A stretch of DNA of 64,000 bases from Melitaea cinxia (Eukaryota > Arthropoda > Insecta > Lepidoptera > Nymphalidae), in the NCBI RefSeq assembly GCF_905220565.1, contig NC_059409.1, forward strand, positions 16,238,549-16,302,548. The letters run 5' to 3'. The notes beneath the pieces were generated by a model. That model saw only the letters and a list, made by a program, of their open reading frames with translations. It made no database searches and had not been told where the DNA came from. Positions 55,490 to 64,000 of this stretch are shown here, in pieces; position 1 is the first letter of the stretch, and every line of letters begins with the position of its first letter. A program made the position numbers and the translations under genes.

Positions 55490-55830
55490 ATGAACCAGCT
55501 CAAACACACGTCATCGTACTCGCGCTCTATTGGTTGGCAGCTACACAAGGCGCTGCTGACGCGAGCCTCGCCCATTTCGATAATAAATATTAAATACTAC
55601 GGGTTTGCCCGCACACGGCGGATGGCATTGTACCGTAATATTAAAGTTATCAAAGATTACTCAAAAAGTAGTCATCGGATCTCAATCATATTTAAATGGG
55701 ACCACAAGACAAGCATCAGCTTTCGATTAAAATATCGAAATCGGTCCATATATTCAGTAATAAGTTCTGAGGCAGGACAAACAAATACATTCGAATTGAT
55801 GACCTCTTTTTTGGAAGTTGATTGACTAAT
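55490..55830. repeat. Family G block copy 4 followed by a family A fragment
   Basis: 55505-55625 nearly repeats 33505-33620 (TACTCGCGCTCTATTGG and GCTGACGCGAGCCTCGCCCA). From 55645 a family A fragment begins, ATCAAAGATTACTCAAAAAG to CTCTTTTTTGGAAGTTG. The 111-codon frame across both is an accident of the join. Confidence 0.55.
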
Positions 55831-57454
55831 GGTAAAGTTGTGTATATTTATTGGCGTTGTTTCGTACTAGATATGATTCATTTTATAATAATAATTTGAA
55901 AAAAAAAAATTTTTTTGTTGTTAAGGAGTAACTCGGAAGTTGCTTGCCAATTCTTTTCTGCGGATATTATTTATTAAAAAAAAAAAACTACTTTACAAAA
56001 TTATTTGAACACTTTTATTTTATTAACAATGATTTCTAAAAATATATAATAACTATCGAATGATATAATAATGATAGTTAACCGCAATAATTATATGCGC
56101 ATAGCAATATCTCATAAATATAGTAGAATTCAACAGTAAAAAAGAATAACGATTTAAAAAAAATACTGTTGGATACAGTCATCCGTCAAATAGCGTTATC
56201 CACACACTTAGACTCAGCGTAAGAATCGAATCAAAGAAGCTGGAACAAAAACCAAATGAACTGCTAACTGCCTCGAATGCTAATCAGCAGTAAGCTGTGG
56301 GGTGCTACATGTTGAATTATGCAATCAGTCTAGGCAAGGTAAGGACAGATGACAGGCATATTCAGACATAACAGACAGATTGGACACTTACATACAGAAT
56401 CCGAAAATAAATTATCAATTTTAACTTAATTATTTTAATAATTGAAAAACACTGTGAGAAGTGTAAGCAGTGACACATGACCAAGAAGGCACGGCTTGAA
56501 GTTTTATTGCAAAGCGCATTTACACAGACAGGTAAGTAGTACATATTTTAGTTATAAACACAAATATTTATTTATTGTAAAATAAACCTGTGGCTTACTA
56601 GCAATATATAAAAAAAAAAAATTAAATACAAACGGACGGTTCTCGATCTATTTTATATATTGAGAATATGCTTAAATTATATTTATATATGTGGGTATTT
56701 GATAAATAATATTTTTGATCGCCCGCTGTAACGTTATACGTACATTATTTATACTAGTAAATTAAAATATGCTTAAATTTAATATTTTAAATACGTAAAA
56801 TGATTTTTCTTTAAAAAAACACCATTAATTTATTATAATTAAATCGCATGAAAATCTACAGTAATTTATAAAACACAATTTTATCATAAATTATTTTTTT
56901 TTTTCTACAAACAAATAATATAAATTCATCAACCGGCATTTATATATTCGCGCGGGCAACATTTTATCTTTTCAAAAATTCAAATGAATCTTTTGTCTCG
57001 GGTTATAAAAATGGCCGTACTGGTCGCCGCCGCGTCATTCATTTTTGGAATTTTGTCTCAAGAAAGTAGTTAACGCACATCACATTTTTTATTACGGTCT
57101 CTAATACGGTGTCTAATATATATTTAAGCATCGTAACCGTAATTACTAAAATTAGTGTGATCCTTGTTTAGCGTTGTTTCGATTCAACAAATATATATAG
57201 TGTCAGTGTTTATCGCCCCCAAACTGGGTAAGTGGTATTTTTATATCGCAGGCAATTTATGTAGTTTTAATGCAAGTAAATCATGCCTAATGTAAAATAT
57301 AATATTTGTATTCAGTAGCATAAATCCCATTTAAATTATGTTCTTAGATTTCATCATCTTTCAAATTCTACCCTCATATTTAATCATTTTTTTAAAAATT
57401 GTAAATTTCATTATCAGTAACCTTCTTTTTTAAAATATTACTCTCCGCTTCTGG
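55831..57454. other. AT-rich DNA; possible promoter-like or LTR-like block at 56940-57245
   Basis: The block has GGGTTATAAAAATGGCCGTA followed by a mixed-composition region ending CGCCCCCAAACTGGG. It could be an LTR or a lost gene's promoter, but no second copy exists in the window. The rest is AT-rich. Confidence 0.3.
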
Positions 57455-57520
57455 CTTTATGATTCCACGGCACTACTGCTACAATTTAGGTGCTTTCTTT
57501 TATAACGCAGTGCCGTGGAT
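57455..57520. other. Hairpin with perfect 13-bp stem
   Basis: CCACGGCACT at 57461 and AGTGCCGTGG at 57510 are inverted and extend outward by a few pairs around a 40-nt loop. Possible ends of a tiny fold-back element. Confidence 0.5.
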
Positions 57521-57559
57521 GTTTGCAAATAGTGCTGGAACGCTTATTTTTATATTTTG

Positions 57560-58050
57560 ATGGCGCGTTCCAGGGTTCGACGTTTGGGTCACCAATTTTG
57601 GAAGTTTTCATCTAACCCTTTAACCCCAACGACGAGAGTGCACTCCGCCGGGTTTTGAACTATCCGTTCCTGCCGCCCCCGGTCGATAGCGGAATCTTGC
57701 CACGCGACTCCCGGGATTATCACCTGCACGGCGAGACAGGAGAGTACCTGAGCCGAACTGCATTTGGAGCTTGTGTGAATTGAGTGCTCGACCCCGTCCA
57801 TATACATACATTTTTTTTTTCTACCTCACCGGGTTGATTAATATAGTATTTTTTTTTTTTTACTATAACTCATGGTACCCTGGTTTCATTTACATCTTTA
57901 ATAGACCAGGGGAACCGTGACACCGCTTCGAGCAGTGCGCGACCGTTACCTCTGTCATTCCGCGCTGGCGAGTGACGAGAATAGGAAGAATCGCCGAGGA
58001 CTGTGATCATCTCTGTAGCCGACATAGATACGTAAGTATGGACGCTTTTC
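57560..58050 (-). other. GC-rich unassigned blocks
   Basis: Two GC-rich parts (57610-57800 and 57880-58030) with open frames of 60-72 codons on the minus strand. Poly-T tracts at 57809 and 57851 stand at their edges. Each could be the truncated end of a retroelement; no motif was recognised. Confidence 0.35.
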
Positions 58051-58099
58051 ATCATAAACGTACTATACAAGCCTGAAGTAAAAATTATTTATTAATATT

Positions 58100-58320
58100 A
58101 TGTATGAAGTGGTTTTAGCCAACGATGTTGTCAATTAGACTTATTTTTTATGTGTGTGTTACCTCATGGCTCTTTACTGGTTTGTAATCGAAAGCTGGTG
58201 CTTTTTGTGTGTTTCCATTAAAGTTTGATTAAGTACTTTTTTAGTTATCCCTAATGATTGATTAGTTTTTCGTCTACCTACGTTATACTACTTGTCGACA
58301 TTTTTCTCGATTGCCAGTAA
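58100..58320 (+). repeat. Family A repeat fragment
   Basis: TGTGTTACCTCATGGCTCTT, TTTTTCGTCTACCTACGTTA and CTTGTCGACATTTTTC; both ends have decayed. Confidence 0.55.
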
Positions 58321-58807
58321 AAACAATTATCATTATTGTGACTGAAATCATTATTTCCTTGAACAGTTGGCGCCATCCAAGCGAGGACAAGAGGCATCGA
58401 ATGTGAAATGGAAAATTATAATTCGGACACAATTTTATTACCACTACAACTTAAAGATGAAACTCAGGTTGCGGAATAAGTAAATTCAGGTTAGTGCTAA
58501 TCTTTATTTTATAAGCTTACTTTTAACAGTTGTGCTAAATACCAAAAAGTCCTTTGTACCGTCATTTTTTTTAAAAAAGCGTACCAAAAGAGATCGTTTG
58601 TATAATTCTTTATTCATTTCTCAACATTGTTTTCTCGGTCATAACTACCCACAATTAAAATAAAATAACGCTATAATAATTCATTTTGTACGTATATTAA
58701 GTTATTTGAATTTATTAGGAGTTCCTACTGTATACAATTGTAGTTTAAATTATTACCATAGTGATAATATTTTCTATTAGCTATGTATATGGTGACCTTT
58801 GCATTTT

Positions 58808-59325
58808 TTAATCGACTTCAAAAAAGGAAGAGGTTACTCAATTCGACCATTTATATATTTTTTTATCTATGTTCGAGGATAACTTCGTCGTTTATGAACC
58901 GATTTTGATAATTCTTTTTTTGTTGGAAAGGACATATCCCTGGTGTGGTATCATGATGTTATCATCATGATGATTAACGGGCCATGCTTCGCAGCTCGAC
59001 GTCTTCGTGCGCCTATTTTGCGTGAGTAATGTGGTACCATGATAAGGAAACCAGGATCTGATGATGGGATCCCAGAGAAATCGAGGGAAACTCGAAAATC
59101 CGCATAACTTTTTACTGGGTCCCGATTTGGATAATTTTTAAGTTAATCGAAAGCCGATGTTAATCATGTGGTCACATTTAAATTTCATCGAGATCTGATT
59201 ACAACTTTTGGAGTAATCTTTGATAATGCATATTTACTTGACTAATTTTTCGTCTACCTACGTTTATTACTTGTCGATATAATTGAAGTCGGTTTTTTTC
59301 GTTTGCCTGCATACACAATTATTAT
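58808..59325 (+). repeat. Family A repeat, near full length, with a short insertion
   Basis: AATCGACTTCAAAAAAGGAA through TTTGCCTGCATACACAATTA. A 90-bp insertion at about 58955-59035 lies between two copies of TGTGGTATCATGAT / TGTGGTACCATGAT, resembling a target duplication. Confidence 0.7.
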
Positions 59326-60359
59326 TATTAGAATATTGTTATTTTGTTAGTTGTCAGTGTTAAATAAATAAATATGTTTGAATATATTTATTGTTGTTTA
59401 GCTAGTCTATAGTAACAGTCTTGTTTTAACTTTGTGTTTACAATTTCTATATCTACTAGTAATAAAATAGTGAAATATATATTAAATAAATAAAAATTAA
59501 ATAATAAAATAGTAAAACACGTTTTTATTGTTTTAAATTCAGACAAAAGTTTTGAAACACATGATTAAAGTGTATTTCTATTGTGCACATACCTACTGCA
59601 AGCCTTCGTGTAAGGTAGGTATTATTTAAATCTATATAAAATTCTCGTGTCACAATGTTAGTTACAATACTCCTCCGAAATGGGTGGACAGATTTGTATG
59701 AAATTTCGTATGCATGTCGGGTAGGTCTGAGAATCGACTAAATCGACCCTAATTTATAAGGGAGGGATAAAGGGGGCTAGTAACATATACGGCAAAACAA
59801 CATTTGCGGTGTCAGCTACCTATATACGAAATGTTTTAACCGACTTCAAAAACAGGACTAGGTTCTCAATTAAACTATACTTTTACGAAGGCCTACCGAC
59901 TTTGATGATTTTTTAACCGACTTTCAAAAATGAGGAGGTTCTCAACTCGATTATATATATACAATTTTTATGTAGGTACTTTACCTAAGAACTTTTTATT
60001 GGTGGAGGACCGACTTCGATTTTTTTTAATCGAAATACTAAATTACAGTGTGTTAGTTTTCACTTAATATCATAATTTTTTTATAGGAGAAAAAATAAAA
60101 ATCAGCCGTTTCTTTTTTGAATTTTTCGCATTTTGAGGTTTTGTGAAAATTTTCAAAAGGGTTTCATGATCTTCTATTTTTTTTTTGTCTCAATAATATT
60201 TTTTTAATTATTTATTTTACACTTTGAAAAACTTACAGCTAGTAAAAAATAACTATACAAATAAATAATATTGCAGTGTAACTTGTAATATTAAAATAAC
60301 CGCTTTGTACTAAAAGTATATGGATGTATAGCTACGTACACAGTACATACAAAAACATA
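59326..60359. other. AT-rich DNA with Helitron and family A pieces
   Basis: 59625-59800 has AATTCTCGTGTCACAATG and GGTGGACAGATTTGTATGAA, a Helitron-type 5' region. 59835-60050 holds two shortened family A starts in tandem (ACCGACTTCAAAAACAGG and ACCGACTTTCAAAAATGAGG). Confidence 0.45.
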
Positions 60360-60720
60360 ACATTACTCTTATTGTTTATTCGCTTAATACCGGAATAGTA
60401 CAAAGATGGAGATGCGAATGGTAAATACCTGTTAATTTATGACTAGTCAGTCACTATCTTTGTTATCTGTTTTGCAGGGTAGTTACACAATAAATACTGT
60501 TATCATTTAAATGTTCTAATTCTGATTATTATTTGTTGAAGTACTGGAAGAGCATAAAGATGGAGACACCATCTTCCGAATAGTTAATACTAATTTTCTG
60601 ATTGGTCAGTTGCCATCTTTGTCATCGATTGGCGGGATTGTTGTCCTATAAGTATAATAATTTGTAAACGAAGAAGCAGTTACTACTGTGCAGGTGGTGT
60701 TGCTGCTCGATAAGTGTCGT
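60360..60720 (+). repeat. Imperfect tandem duplication, unit about 175 bp
   Basis: CAAAGATGGAGATGCGAATGG at 60401, with TCAGTCACTATCTTTGTTAT downstream, recurs as TAAAGATGGAGACACC at 60556 with TCAGTTGCCATCTTTGTCAT. Each unit has AAAGATGG and CCATCTTT facing each other and can fold. The origin is unknown; it may be an LTR or promoter. Confidence 0.45.
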
Positions 60721-61164
60721 ATAAGTGATGAGTTTTATATTGTATTTAATGTAGTTAAAAGTGTGTATTATGAATGAATAACTATAGATTTGAAATGAGA
60801 AATAAATATTTTGTCGAGTGTTCTCAGTCGCATTTTAAAAGTATGTTTTGTAAGTCTGTATAAACGAGTTTTTCAATACAAAGCAACATAGTTTGGAGAT
60901 TGGTCGATAAACTCGATGTCATGGTAAATCTATTGACGTTATAAATGACAGAATTTTTTTTTGTTATTTATTTATTGAATATCTTTTTTTAACAGACTCG
61001 AGATTTTTAACAGATTCGACTATATTATTTGTTGTTATTTGTTTATTTATGTATTTTAACTTTTTATTGGGTACACAATTTTGATGATCCTTAATTCAAT
61101 TCGAAGGTGGTTCTTGTCATGTAGTTCCATTTAAATTTAAACGAAGTCTGTATTTATATCTAAT

Positions 61165-61262
61165 AATCATCATCACTTCAGCCTATCGCAGCCCACTGCT
61201 GGTCACAGGCCTCCACAAGCTTGCGCCGAAAACGGCGTGATACTCATATATTGGATATAGCG
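61165..61262 (-). mobile_element. Non-LTR 3' end, short
   Basis: ATCATCATCACTTCAGCCTA and CCCACTGCTGGTCACAGGCC. This is the same family as 5990-6287. It is joined directly to the 3' flank of the second USP10-like copy at about 61262. Confidence 0.6.
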
Positions 61263-61346
61263 CCACCGTCACAGAGCTCGCCGCTGGGCACCCCAGGTAC
61301 TCCATCCATCGACAATCGATAAGAGCCCTCTGAGCTCTTAGGGTGA

Positions 61347-62938
61347 TCAGCCAAGTACGAGTGGCACAAGCGTGTCCTGGCGCCTGTAAATTAAGAGATA
61401 TGGCACCGATGGGGCTTGAGGACTCAGGACTTGCGCGAGTGTCACTCTACTTACAGTTGAGTCATCGAACCTGAAATGGTAGATATTTTATTAATTGACA
61501 ATTAGTGAAGTTTGTACAACGCACTTAATAACTATAAATTTGGACCCCTAGTTTACTCAGTCGAGATCATCCATAGAGATAGGTACCTACGCCTAGTGTG
61601 ATTACAATTGTACACATTCCTTGACGAAAAATGGAACATATTTTTTATTTCTTCATTGTCTTCTATTAAAAGTGTTATCCTAGTATTATGAAGCAATAAC
61701 GTTGCCTCTTTAAATATCTAAACTTTGATTGGGATTCATTAAAAAGTATTTATCTCACCTCAGCCACCCAGCTCGGCCATGAAAGGCATCAGTGAGGTAA
61801 TGCCCTTTGCTCGCTTCTGTCCTGGCGTGAAGAACAACAGCAAGCAGTTTGTTGTACTGGCATTGGCGTTGCTCGGCGTGTTGAAATCTTGATGAGACCA
61901 TTCCTGTTATTGTAAAATATAATTGTAGATTTTGTGTGAGTATGTGACAGGCATGTGTGTTTGGGGGTGTATGAAGAATAGGTTGTGAAGTTCTCGTCCT
62001 CCATCGCAAAGGGAGGATCCTCCGACCAGACGGGTGTTGTCTGGCGGTCTATCGCCGCGACTGTTGTTGTCGGAATCTTGTACATATACTCAATCACTTT
62101 GATAACTTTGATAGCGCGATGTAGGATACGTCAGTTTTCTCTAGTTTGTATGCCGCGCGATAGATGTCGCTACATGTACCTGATATACACCATGACACAA
62201 TAAGCCCGTTGCAGTAGGCTACACTGTATCAATTTGTTTGAATAAATTCTTGTCGAATTTAAGTTTATGCCACTCAAAGTCTTTCAGATCGAGGCTCGTA
62301 AGTTACAAGTTAAGCAAGCTAAGAGAAGAGAGTTCGAAAGACGCCGCGTTGGCGCAACGGTCACAGCCATGGATTGTAGTACCTGTAGCGCTGGTGGTTG
62401 CGGGTTCGATCCCCGTACATAACAAACATTTGTATTGGCCATACAGGTGTTGCCTCGGAGAACACGTTAAGCCATCGGTCCCGGTTGTTATTATGTACAC
62501 CTGATAGCGATCGTTACTCATAGTAGGGAATATATCCGCCAACCCGCATTGGAGCAGCGCGGTGGATTAAGCTCCGATCCTTCTCCAACATGGGGATAGA
62601 GGCCTATGCCCAGTATTATAGACTGAAGCGAAGAGAGTTCTAAGCAGTAGGCCGGTATATTAAATTTACCAGAACCAATAAAAAATTTTTTTACTAATAG
62701 TAAAAGATACCGAGACTTAGGTATACATACGTCGATTGACAGTCAGGTCGACGGGGAAATCGATTTTTTTGACTATCTTATATGCTTGACCTCTCGCGCC
62801 AAGCTTGAAGCACTTCAGATGCAGCACCAGTACTGCAGGTAGGTGCTCCAAAGAAAGGCGTTGCCAGGTACCAGGCAAGCCTTCGATGTGCTCCTTGGCG
62901 ACTAAGAGGTCAAGCACGCTCTCGACCGAGTCGGAGCG
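61347..62938 (-). pseudogene. USP10-like paralogue, last three exons
   Basis: Exons at 62938-62731, 61903-61759 and 61470-61347 correspond to exons 5-7 of the gene at 21851-29729. They have the same lengths except one added codon in the second and one in the last. All three are open and in phase, with GT-AG borders. They encode LPAVLVLHLKCF, then SKGHYLTDAFH (His box), then FDDSTV and YLLIYRRQD. Exons 1-4, including the catalytic Cys exon, are absent from the window, so the piece cannot encode a working protease unless spliced to a partner outside. Intron 1 of this piece holds the same SINE as the other copy. Partial duplicate, probably not functional but not yet decayed. Confidence 0.75.
62336..62629 (+). 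mobile_element. tRNA-derived SINE in the second USP10-like copy
   Basis: Same insertion point and same 11-bp target repeat GAAGAGAGTTC (62325-62335 and 62630-62640) as 22612-22922, so it was inherited by duplication. The A box (TGGCGCAACGG) and B box (GGTTCGATCCC) are intact. Confidence 0.8.
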
Positions 62939-63174
62939 CTGTTGGAAACAAATAACACTTTAATTTTACTTACTAGTACCTGATATACACCATGACATAA
63001 TGAGCCAGTTGCAGTAGTCTACAGTGTATCAATTTGTTTCGATTGATTGAAAGTTTTTCAGTTGGAGGCTCTTAAGTTACAATTAAAGCAAGCTAAGAGA
63101 GTTCTTAGCAGTAGTCCGGTACATTAAATTTACCAGGACCAATATATTTTTTTTACTACGAGACGTAGGTATAC

Positions 63175-63382
63175 GTGGATTGATAGTCAGGTCGACGGAG
63201 AAATCGATTTTCTTTACAATCTTATTTGTTTGACCTCTCGCGCCAAGCTCGAAGCACTTTAGATGCAGCACCAGTACCGCAGGTAAGTGCTCCATAGAAA
63301 GGCGTTGTCACGCACCAGGTACGCCTTCTATGTGATCCTTGGCGACTACGAGATTTAGGGAGCTTTCGACCGAGTTGGAGCG
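63175..63382 (-). pseudogene. Extra USP10-like exon 5 copy, with stop
   Basis: A 208-bp block with the exact borders of exon 5 (starts CGCTCC, ends before GTATAC). A TGA replaces the Trp codon of the GAWQR stretch. The usual acceptor is missing: only 9 bp (GTATATATA) separate it from the next exon copy upstream. The intron part downstream (62985-63110) lacks the SINE, so the empty site is preserved at 63095-63104. Confidence 0.75.
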
Positions 63383-63391
63383 TATATATAC

Positions 63392-63648
63392 ATGGATTGA
63401 TACTGAGGTCGACGGAGAAATTGATTTTCTTGACAATCTTAGATGTGTGACCTCTCTTGACAAACTGGAAACAGTTAAGAAGCAGCACCAGTACCGCGGA
63501 TAAGTGCTCCAAGGAAAGTCGTTGTTGCCATGCACCAAGTACGCCTTCTATTTGATCCTTGGCGACTGAGAGATTTCCATCAATAGTCTTGACGATCTTA
63601 GTAGATCTTGTCAAAGTGCTGGAGGATCCCACGCCTTCGCCACGTGTC
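63392..63648 (-). pseudogene. Chimeric exon: bZIP-locus block q fused to USP10-like exon 5
   Basis: Starts after CTATATCTAG with GACACGTGGCGAAGG, which aligns with block q at 49726 and 7058. From about 63600 it becomes USP10-like: SVAKDQIEGVLGAWQQRLSL, then EHLSAVLVLLLNCFQ and KIVKKINFSVDLSIN, ending before GTATAT. The frame is open across the join. Spliced to the following USP10 exon (61903) it would meet TGA at once. It is therefore a fusion exon with uncertain expression. Confidence 0.6.
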
Positions 63649-63774
63649 CTAGATATAGCATTGTATCTATTATCTTAAATACATCGTAATCATAATTATA
63701 AATTTTAATATTTCGTTGTTCGTCTCTGTGTTTTGTGTGTATGTGTTTAATATCATATATTTATCTCCATCAAC

Positions 63775-63935
63775 CTGTCTGTCGCGCGTGTCGTCCGTTC
63801 AGCACACGTGCATGTAAGGTTCTTGTTGTCCTGTTAAACACCGGGAGTGTCTTGGGTTATATCCCAAAAGAGTCCCGAAATTTATCTGAGGCATTGCTCT
63901 TACTTTCTTATTCGAAATTTCTCTTCGAATTCTTA
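63775..63935 (-). pseudogene. Decayed bZIP-locus fragment
   Basis: 63838-63925 aligns with 50130-50215 of the bZIP gene (CTTGGGTTATATCCCAAAAG against CTTGGGTTATGTCTCAAAAG). 63775-63830 aligns with block p (ACGACACGCGCGACAGACAG on the minus strand), whose donor is changed to GATAAAT. The basic region and zipper are lost. It lies just upstream of the chimeric exon, giving the same order as at 50 kb. Confidence 0.6.
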
Positions 63936-64000
63936 TTTATTATAAAAGTTACCGTAATGAATACATGAATCTATTGCACGAGACGTGATTTTGTTAAAAT

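Noticed and set aside
62336..62430. tRNA gene at the SINE head
   Set aside because: A and B boxes are good, but the acceptor stem is unpaired and a SINE body with target repeats follows.

Overview
The window is a transposon-dense, AT-rich stretch of an insect nuclear genome, almost certainly a moth or butterfly. The evidence is spliced genes with GT-AG introns, Helitrons that start TCTATACTAATATTA and end in a hairpin plus CTAG, tRNA-headed SINEs, non-LTR elements with a (GAT)n tail, and BEL/Pao, Penelope, hAT and pogo remnants. There are no operons, rRNA genes, CRISPR arrays or bacterial features. The species cannot be told from the sequence. Most of the window is mobile DNA, often nested two or three deep. 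|| Host genes. (1) A USP10-like deubiquitinase gene lies on the minus strand from 29729 down to 21851. Seven exons join in one open frame of 381 codons, with the catalytic Cys, His and Asp boxes in place. A complete 4.4-kb hAT transposon (23757-28190, 8-bp target duplication) sits in its third intron without breaking the frame. (2) A partial second copy lies at 61347-63648: the last three exons are intact in frame, followed upstream by two further diverged copies of one exon. (3) An intronless bZIP transcription-factor gene with a TATA promoter lies at 49929-50477 (minus). Broken relatives lie at 5.7-7.2 kb, 12.6-13.0 kb and 63.8-63.9 kb. At 63.6 kb a bZIP-locus exon is fused to a USP10-type exon, so the two duplicated loci have recombined. 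|| Layout. 0-10 kb: Helitron with internal repeats, the dominant 'family A' repeats, a 285-bp repeat ('family B'), a broken bZIP locus, a Helitron and LINE ends. 10-21.8 kb: LINE fragments of several clades, a BEL/Pao relic, a bZIP pseudogene and a 1.7-kb Helitron. 21.8-30 kb: the USP10-like gene with its hAT and SINE insertions. 30-38 kb: 'family D' repeat, a tRNA-like sequence, sparse AT-rich DNA and a TIR element. 38-46 kb: two pogo-like transposons, one holding a Penelope insertion with near-identical 265-bp inverted arms, and a non-autonomous hAT inside a SINE. 46-54 kb: two family D copies, one holding a 1001-bp TIR transposon, then the bZIP gene. 54-64 kb: family A repeats, unassigned GC-rich blocks and the second USP10-like locus. 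|| The gene pieces look like a recently amplified, decaying set of paralogues in repeat-rich chromatin. A SINE present in two USP10 copies and absent from a third gives the order of the duplications. Nothing here forms a new multi-gene system. The most notable items are the locus fusion, the filled and empty SINE sites, the intact gene carrying an intronic hAT, and the young Penelope hairpin.
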